NCBI RefSeq assembly: GCF_000974445.1
Contig: NZ_BBOJ01000014.1
Span: forward strand, 248,001-312,000
Source: Lentzea aerocolonigenes
Lineage (GTDB): Bacteria > Actinomycetota > Actinomycetes > Mycobacteriales > Pseudonocardiaceae
Direction: 5' to 3'
Length of the DNA stretch: 64,000 bases
The notes under the pieces were generated by a model. That model searched no databases and had not been told where the DNA came from. It worked only from the letters and a program-made list of their open reading frames with translations. Each line of letters starts with the position of its first letter. Position 1 is the stretch's first letter. Position numbers and translations under genes: made by a program. Shown here one piece after another: positions 59,201 through 64,000 of the stretch.

Positions 59201-59644
59201 CGACTTGCCCTCGCCGGAGGCGCCGAACACCGCGAGGAACCGCTGGCGGCCGAGCCGGTCGAGCAACGACGCGGTGAGGGTCTCCCTGCCGAAGAACCGG
59301 TCGGCGTCCTCGGCGGTGAACGGGTTCAGGCCCACGTACGGGGACGGCCCGTCGGTGGTCCTGCTCCTCGCCATCGCGACGGCGAGGTCGTGCCAGCGCC
59401 GTTCCCACGCGGTCTCGTCGCCGTGGCACGCCCTGACGTAGGCGAGCGTGACGTCGAGGCCCGGCAGCTTCCGCCCGCCCGCCGCGTCGGACAGAGTGCT
59501 CGCGGAGAAGTGCGCGCGCCGGGACAGCTCCCGGTAGCTCGGCTTCCCCGCGTTGGTGCGCAGTTGTCGCAGGTCCGCGGCGAACAGCAGCAGTGGACTG
59601 TCGCCGTCGTCCAGCGGACGTTCCCCTCTAGGCATCGCACTCAT
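56270..59644 (-). CDS. HTH-nSTAND NTPase-WD40 repeat protein
   Basis: An 1124-residue signalling-type protein. An N-terminal XRE/BldD-like HTH (about 18-75; YRELSRRAHFSASTLSDAAG) precedes an nSTAND NTPase with Walker A GASGEGKSS (141-149) and Walker B LLVVDQFEEL (185-194). A transmembrane segment (477-497) and a WD40 propeller (about 590-1124; GHSDAVTALQFSPDGNRLVS, DRTVIVWDV) follow. Such proteins are common in actinobacteria; roles suggested range from signalling to defence. The ligand is unknown. It is not in the mycobacterial order, so it is an added gene. Confidence 0.88.
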   Translation of the reverse strand: MSAMPRGERPLDDGDSPLLLFAADLRQLRTNAGKPSYRELSRRAHFSASTLSDAAGGRKLPGLDVTLAYVRACHGDETAWERRWHDLAVAMARSRTTDGPSPYVGLNPFTAEDADRFFGRETLTASLLDRLGRQRFLAVFGASGEGKSSLLRAGIAAKFPNAVVCTPGQDPDAAIADALAHDPELLVVDQFEELFTLCEDEVQRTAFLDALLTADCRRVIAVRSDFYPHCAQYPKLADALTDAQVLLGTMTPDELRRAITQPAATAGCTVETALLTTLVAEAAGRSGVLPLVSHALLETWHRRRGHTLTLAGYQAAGGIQGALAQSAEAAFASLDDSEQHLAKQLLLRLSSDGTKRPVPRLEVVGEEVLNVLAETRLITVGEHTVEVTHEALFSAWPRLRAWLDSDREGLRTHRRLTDAARTWAELGRDTDSLYRSTRLSETDEWVARARPELTGTEREFIGASRALHRRRLRRLRWIATGLSALLVATTATAVVAVQQRREVERLSLIAQSQQLASASDALAVSDPLQSARKATEAYRTYPTTEARSRLLSAAAAARGRKVDHNGAWSFGTGKDTINLMGPDGLMQYDAASLSPKAKWRPSQDSYVHSWDIAPDGRTIAAVLQNGRILLWTGPEADPVVMQEYGTHGGVAFTSDGRSLVVGGDVWDMTTHKLEFSLPVGQDYGPFALNDRVLALSKGDAISLWDLQTRQQTGTLQVQTSGISKIRLLPGGKLVAIATTEGQVQVRDLATGAVTATPPAHTGIVQGLSLNADGTVLVSAGEDGRVHLWDLTRNAVITTLTVNEPARSAKFTADGTLAVLTPRALRFWPPGSLPTRVGYTVQALAVDEDGSVLTLDEMGVIERRDSALRTQQRVETGAEQHTSGRFSPDGTLVSTSWPFAVRDVATGKPVLEPKAGGGSLLMSRSAVAFGENAIAVVGATSPDAVWPLTGEITPSYIGGDSAGPRTAVSFGRRSNQLVLAREDGEVQIREDGLNTLTLPRTHSAAVRVIALSAGQKFLATGGDDGLIALWDTATWQKIGELSGHSDAVTALQFSPDGNRLVSGGADRTVIVWDVRAQAAWAKLRGHSRGVTHLAWGKDDRTVVSAGHDGIVVWGLDVDQALRTLG

Positions 59645-59726
59645 GCTGGCAGAGTGCGGTGCTGGTCAGGGCGTTGTTGTCCGTGATCCGTTGTCCGTGG
59701 TTCGCGGCGCGATCCCGAACAACCCG

Positions 59727-60458
59727 CTAGCGGTCCTCACGCGGTGGCCGCGGCCTGCGCTGGCCTGCCGGACGCTCGCCGCGGGCGCCTTCCGGACGTG
59801 GACGGCGGGCAGGGGCGCCCTCGGGACGCGGGCGGCGGGCCGGTGCGCCTTCCGGGCGGGGACGGCGCGGGCGCTCCTCCGCGGGCTCCTCGCGGTCGCG
59901 GTCGCGCTCTCGTGCGGGCTTGCGGGCCGCCGGCTTGCCGCGGGACTTCAGCTCGGCCTTGGCCTCGCGGACCTCGTCCTTGGACGGCCGGTTCGGGTCC
60001 TTCTGGAGGAAGATCCGCAGGATGCCCAGCGCGACGGTGACGGCGGTGGTGAGGGCCATGACCGGGAAGCTGTCGATCAGCGGCCGGCCCAGGCCGAGCG
60101 CCATGGACGCCAGGTTGCCCTTCTGGATGCCGCCCGTGAACAGCACGAGCAGGGGCACCGTGGCGGCGAGGACCAGGGGCGGCTGGACCATGGGCGCGAA
60201 CAGGCTGCGGCGCTGGACCAGCAGGATCGCGGCGAGCGCGCCGACGAAGAACACCGCGTTGAACGTCCAGCCGACGGTCTTGCTGGAGTTGATGTCGATG
60301 AACGCGCCGATGAACGCCGGGACCAGGGCGGACAGGATCGCCGCCCACCAGGGGATGCCCTTGAACTCGCCGAAGGCGGCCCGGTAGTTCCACGGAACCG
60401 CGTCATAGTCCTCGACGTCGTCATCGAAGGCTGCCGAACGCTCGCGCAACTCACTCAC
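59727..60458 (-). CDS. DUF6542-like membrane protein (Rv1111c-type)
   Basis: A 243-residue protein with about four transmembrane segments (IPWWAAILSALVPAFIGAFI; FNAVFFVGALAAILLV; LAATVPLLVLFTGGI; FPVMALTTAVTVALGIL) and a long Arg/Pro-rich tail with three RRPRPEGA(P/R) repeats. Position after ispH matches Rv1111c. GTG 60458 lacks a ribosome site and TACCGT lies about 10 bases upstream, so the message may be leaderless. Confidence 0.75.
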   Translation of the reverse strand: MSELRERSAAFDDDVEDYDAVPWNYRAAFGEFKGIPWWAAILSALVPAFIGAFIDINSSKTVGWTFNAVFFVGALAAILLVQRRSLFAPMVQPPLVLAATVPLLVLFTGGIQKGNLASMALGLGRPLIDSFPVMALTTAVTVALGILRIFLQKDPNRPSKDEVREAKAELKSRGKPAARKPARERDRDREEPAEERPRRPRPEGAPARRPRPEGAPARRPRPEGARGERPAGQRRPRPPREDR

Positions 60459-60547
60459 GCCGCACACGGTAGCCGTTCGGCCATTCGGTGTTCGCCGGTC
60501 CGCTGCTTTCTCACCCAGAAGCAACCTGCGGGCACTCTGCGTGCGTT

Positions 60548-61459
60548 TTAAGCGGACTGTTCGTCAGCCCTTCGGACGAGAGGCAGTGGCGTGGGCGTGG
60601 CCGAGGCGTCCGTGAGCGGCTCCACGCTCGCCCGGAAGCCCTCCAGGGCGTCGAGTTCCCTGCGCCGTGCCGAGAGGAAGCGCTGCAGGTGGGTCGTGGA
60701 GAGGTTGACCGCCTCGATGGCGGTGTCCGCGGCCCGGTTGGCGCGCCCGGCCTGGAGCCTGACCTGCTCGACGTCGTCGGCGAGGGCCCGTTCGGTGACC
60801 GCGAACATCGCGCTGGAGGCGATCACGGCGAACCCGGTCGGGCCGCACAGGAAGACGCGGCGGTCCAGCAGCCAGCGCAGCAGTTCGGGATCGGTGTCCA
60901 GGGCGGCGACGACCGCGCCGTCGTTGGGGACGAACATGATCGTGCCGTAGATCGCGTCGGCCCAGCGCTGGTAGCCCTTGCCCGCCAGCTCGGCGGCGCG
61001 GGAGCGGATGTTGCGGACGTGCACCCGCAGCGCGTCCTGGCGTTCCTGCGGATCGTCCGTTTCGACCGCTTCGGCCCACGTCGCCATGGACATCTTCGAG
61101 TCGACCGGGACCATGCGGCCGCCGCCGACGTTCAGCACCATGTCCGGGCGCACCGCACCGCCGCCGGCGACGTCGGTCTGGAGCGTGTAGTGGAGGTTTT
61201 CCCTCAGGCCGAGTGCGCGCGCCGTCTCGACGAGCACCTGTTCGCCTAGCTCACCGCGGCCGCTGACGCTGGAGAACGCCACTTCGTACCGTTGCAGGGC
61301 TTGTTGTTGTGCGTCGTAGCGCGCGCGTTCGGTGCTGATGGCGTTGAGCGCCTCGTCGGTGCGGCGAACGCTGTCCTGGTAGAGGCGCCAGACGAACACC
61401 AGCGCCCCGGCACTGACGAGCGCCAGGACGAGCGAGGCGGTGATGATCACTGCGGTCAC
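60548..61459 (-). CDS. rmuC: DNA recombination protein RmuC
   Basis: A 303-residue RmuC family protein: N-terminal transmembrane anchor (VIITASLVLALVSAGALVFV), coiled coil, then the nuclease-like core (GRGELGEQVLVETARALGL; RPDMVLNVGGGRMVPVDSKM; YGTIMFVPNDGAVVAAL). It is thought to limit inversions and has been linked to DNA restriction. GTG 61459 or TTG 61480 may start it. Divergent from sbcD. Confidence 0.9.
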   Translation of the reverse strand: MTAVIITASLVLALVSAGALVFVWRLYQDSVRRTDEALNAISTERARYDAQQQALQRYEVAFSSVSGRGELGEQVLVETARALGLRENLHYTLQTDVAGGGAVRPDMVLNVGGGRMVPVDSKMSMATWAEAVETDDPQERQDALRVHVRNIRSRAAELAGKGYQRWADAIYGTIMFVPNDGAVVAALDTDPELLRWLLDRRVFLCGPTGFAVIASSAMFAVTERALADDVEQVRLQAGRANRAADTAIEAVNLSTTHLQRFLSARRRELDALEGFRASVEPLTDASATPTPLPLVRRADEQSA

Positions 61460-61557
61460 GGCACGATGATGCTCCCTCAAAGATGTTGAACTCGATCGGG
61501 TGACACGCCGGGAACCCTCCCGGAGATTTGTCAGACCTCGTCTCTACGGTTGGTGCC

Positions 61558-62697
61558 ATGCGGATCCTGCACACCTCCGACTGGCACGTGGGGCGCACCT
61601 TCCACGGCCGCGACCTGCTCGTCGAGCAGGAGTCGGTGCTGAGCGGCCTCGCTGACCTGGTGTCTTCCGAGAAGGTCGACGTCGTGGTCATCTCCGGCGA
61701 CCTCTACGACAGGGCGGTGCCCTCGGCCGACGCGGTGTCGTTGTGCGCGCGGGTGCTGATGCGGATCCGCGCTGCCGGTGCGCGGATCGTGATCACGCCC
61801 GGCAACCACGACTCGGCGGCGCGGATCGGGGTGTTCGGCGAGTTCGCGGCGGCGGGCGGGCTCTTCCTCCGCACGCAGATCTCGTTGCTGGACAAGCCCG
61901 TCGAGCTGGAGGACGAGCACGGGCCGGTCGCGGTGTACGGGATCCCTTTCCTGGAGCCGGAACCGGCCCGGCACGTGCTCGGCGTGGCGGAGAAGGGGCA
62001 CGCACCCGTGCTCGGCGAGGCGATGCGGAGGATCCGTGCCGATCTGGCCGGTCGCGAGGCGCGGTCGGTCGTGCTGGCGCACGCGTTCGTCACCGGCGGG
62101 GCGCCGTCGGAGTCCGAGCGCACCATCGCGGTGGGTGGCGTGCAGGACGTGTCGATGCAGGTGTTCGAGGGCGTCGACTACGTGGCTCTGGGGCATCTGC
62201 ACGGACCGCAGACGCTGGCGGAGAACCTGCGGTATTCCGGTTCGCCGCTGGCCTACTCGTTCTCCGAGGCGCGGCAGCGGAAGTCGGTGTGGCTGGTCGA
62301 GCTGGACGAAGGCGGGCTCGTCGGGGTGGAGCGGCGTGATCTGCCGGTGCCGCGGCAGCTGGCCGTCGTGAGCGGTACTTTGGCCGAGGTGCTGGAGGAT
62401 CCGGCGCACACGCCGATCGAGGACCACTTCCTGTCGGTCGTGCTGACGGACCAGGTGCGGCCGATGGACGCGTTGCGGCAGCTGCAGAAGCGGTTCGAGC
62501 ACGCGGTGCACGTGGAGTGGCGGCCGGAGCAGGCCCAGCAGCACACCATGACGTACGCGGAACGGGTGCGCGGCCGCACCGACGAGGAAGTGGCCTGCTG
62601 CTTCGTGTCGGACGCGCGGGGTTCCGAACCTTCCGAAGCGGAGAAGGCGTTGCTGCGCGAGGCGTTCGCGTCCGTGGCGAGGGAGCAGGAGCAATGA
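61558..62697 (+). CDS. sbcD: Exonuclease SbcD (Mre11-like)
   Basis: A 379-residue metallophosphoesterase subunit of SbcCD. Metal motifs in order: RILHTSDWHVGRTFHG, VVISGDLYDRAVPS, ITPGNHDSAARI, VLAHAFVTGG and VALGHLHGPQ. With SbcC it cuts hairpins and protein-blocked DNA ends. The ATG is clear and the stop overlaps the sbcC start by ATGA. Confidence 0.96.
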   Translation: MRILHTSDWHVGRTFHGRDLLVEQESVLSGLADLVSSEKVDVVVISGDLYDRAVPSADAVSLCARVLMRIRAAGARIVITPGNHDSAARIGVFGEFAAAGGLFLRTQISLLDKPVELEDEHGPVAVYGIPFLEPEPARHVLGVAEKGHAPVLGEAMRRIRADLAGREARSVVLAHAFVTGGAPSESERTIAVGGVQDVSMQVFEGVDYVALGHLHGPQTLAENLRYSGSPLAYSFSEARQRKSVWLVELDEGGLVGVERRDLPVPRQLAVVSGTLAEVLEDPAHTPIEDHFLSVVLTDQVRPMDALRQLQKRFEHAVHVEWRPEQAQQHTMTYAERVRGRTDEEVACCFVSDARGSEPSEAEKALLREAFASVAREQEQ

Positions 62698-64000
62698 GAC
62701 TGCACCGCCTGGAGCTGACCGCGTTCGGGCCCTACCCGCGGCCGGAGACCGTCGACTTCGACGAGCTGGGCGCGGACGGGTTGTTCCTGCTGCACGGCGA
62801 CACGGGCGCGGGCAAGACGACGCTGCTCGACGCGGTGGCGTTCGCCCTGTTCGGCCGGGTTCCTGGTGCGCGTGGCGACGTGAAGAAGCTGCGGTGCGAG
62901 TACGCCGATCCCGAGGTGCCGACGGAGGTGTCGCTCGAGCTCACGGTGCAGTCGCGGCGGTTCCGGATCGTGCGGTCGCCGGAGTTCGACAGGCCGAAGA
63001 AGCGCGGCGGTGGTTTCACGACGCAGCCCGCGAAGTGCTCGCTGACGTGGCTCGAAGGGTGGGACGGCGAGGGCATCACGCGCATCGACGACGTGGCGCG
63101 TGCCGTCGAAGATCTGCTGGGGATGTCGTACGAGCAGTTCTTCCAGGTCGTGCTGCTGCCGCAGGGCGAGTTCGCGAAGTTCCTGCGTTCCGAGACCGCC
63201 GAACGCGAGGTGTTGCTGGAGAAGCTCTTCGGCACCGAGCGGTTCCTGGACGTCGAGAAGTGGTTCCGCGACAAGAGGGTCGCGGCGGGCCGGGTGCTGG
63301 AGGAACGCCGCAAGGGTGCTTCCGAGCTGATGCACCGCGTGGCCGAGGCGGCTGGTGAGGAGCCGTCGTTCGAGCAGGGCTGGCTGGAATCGGTGCTGGA
63401 GCGGCTTTCTCTCGCCGTCCGGGAAGCCGATGCGCTGTCGGTGGAGACGGCGGGCGTGGCCGACGGCGCGGACGCCCTGCTGGCCCAGGCCCGCGTGCAG
63501 GCCGACCAGATCCGCCGCGTGCGCGAGGCCCGCGAGCTGCTGGCAAAGGTCGAGGCGGCGGACTCGGCGTCGTGGTTCGCCGAACGTGACGCGGCCCGCC
63601 GCGCTAGTCCCGTCGTGCCGGCGTTCGGGGAGATCGCGAAACTCCAGCAGTCGTACGAGTTCGCGGTGCGCGACGAGGCCCGTGCCGCGGAGTCGTTGGC
63701 ACGCCTGGGATACACGGGTTCGTCGTTGCGAGAGGACGCCGAGCGCTACCGCGAGGAGGCGGGCGGTCTGGGCGAGCTGGCCGCGGAGGCCGAACGCCAC
63801 CACGCCGACGTGCGCAAGCTGTCGGTGCTGAAGAACTCCTCGTACCAGGTCGAACGCCGGTTGCTGGCGCTCAACGCCGAGCTGGAGGTGCTCCCGGAAC
63901 GCCTGGCGCAGTGCCGGGTTCAGCTGGACGCGGCGGTGGAGGCCTCTGGCCGGTTGGAGAGCCTGAAGGTGCGCGCGGAGGCGGCGGAGTCGTTGCCCGG
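62694..64000 (+). CDS. sbcC: Exonuclease SbcC (Rad50-like), 5' part only
   Basis: The first 435 residues of an SMC-like ATPase, cut by the window end. Start MRLHRLELTAFGPYPRPETV, Walker A LLHGDTGAGKTTLLDAVAFA and Q-loop region EQFFQVVLLPQGEFAKFLR are typical of SbcC. From about residue 190 the sequence becomes a charged coiled coil. The Walker B, signature and zinc-hook parts lie outside. Coupled to sbcD by ATGA. Confidence 0.95.
   Translation, partial: MRLHRLELTAFGPYPRPETVDFDELGADGLFLLHGDTGAGKTTLLDAVAFALFGRVPGARGDVKKLRCEYADPEVPTEVSLELTVQSRRFRIVRSPEFDRPKKRGGGFTTQPAKCSLTWLEGWDGEGITRIDDVARAVEDLLGMSYEQFFQVVLLPQGEFAKFLRSETAEREVLLEKLFGTERFLDVEKWFRDKRVAAGRVLEERRKGASELMHRVAEAAGEEPSFEQGWLESVLERLSLAVREADALSVETAGVADGADALLAQARVQADQIRRVREARELLAKVEAADSASWFAERDAARRASPVVPAFGEIAKLQQSYEFAVRDEARAAESLARLGYTGSSLREDAERYREEAGGLGELAAEAERHHADVRKLSVLKNSSYQVERRLLALNAELEVLPERLAQCRVQLDAAVEASGRLESLKVRAEAAESLP

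Noticed and set aside
1..64000. tRNA or rRNA genes
   Set aside because: No cloverleaf with a GGTTCGA-type arm and CCA-proximal stem, and no rRNA segment, was recognised on either strand by eye.

Overview
The window is high-GC DNA with GTG starts, many 4-base start/stop overlaps and mycothiol chemistry (Mca), so it comes from an actinomycete. Gene content and order fit the order Pseudonocardiales (Lentzea, Saccharothrix or Actinosynnema-like); this placement is an inference. From about 11 kb to 60.5 kb the core genes follow the Mycobacterium tuberculosis Rv1074c-Rv1111c block, as I recall that map: thiolase, SGNH hydrolase, cbs, pra, metB, greA, a DUF4307 protein, mca, a small membrane protein, YyaL, hemolysin III/uppS, phoH2, fumC, glpX, xseBA, an Rv1109c-like protein, ispH and an Rv1111c-like protein. 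Accessory genes are inserted into this backbone.

Layout. 0-5.7 kb: a PQQ cluster, pqqA-C-D-E-B on the minus strand followed by a PucR-type regulator, divergent from a secreted PQQ-dependent sugar dehydrogenase. 5.7-10.9 kb: envelope genes (polysaccharide deacetylase-like protein, a sortase coupled to a SpaA-like surface protein, Bax1-I protein) and two small genes. 10.9-17.4 kb: thiolase, SGNH hydrolase and the cysteine/methionine genes cbs and metB, with two membrane proteins between them. 17.48-18.92 kb: an intact IS3-family element, with 27-bp ends and a 3-bp duplication, sitting inside what was a terminator stem. 19-23.4 kb: HPPD with a divergent Lrp/AsnC regulator, greA, mca. 23.4-28.5 kb: a four-gene, translationally coupled RNA-repair cassette, hen1-pnkp plus two different RlaP-like nucleotidyltransferases; this is the most notable system here. 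28.6-42.7 kb: YyaL, unknown and membrane genes, EamA/MocR pair, ATP-dependent DNA ligase, GNAT, GuaB1, an ABC exporter and PIN-PhoH. 43-51.7 kb: DUF885 peptidase, a tandem pair of chaplin-like secreted proteins, Z-prenyl transferase, hemolysin III, fumarase, FNR, two L,D-transpeptidases, a trypsin-like protease. 51.8-64 kb: glpX, exonuclease VII genes, ispH, an HTH-nSTAND-WD40 protein, rmuC and sbcDC (sbcC runs off the end).

How they work together: PqqA-E supply the cofactor for the divergent exported dehydrogenase. Hen1 and Pnkp are expected to repair cleaved RNA, with the two nucleotidyltransferases probably acting on RNA ends. CBS and cystathionine gamma-synthase are the transsulfuration pair. 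L,D-transpeptidases, sortase, chaplin-like proteins and deacetylase act at the envelope. No tRNA, rRNA, CRISPR array or prophage was seen. No database search was run; names rest on motifs and remembered family sequences.
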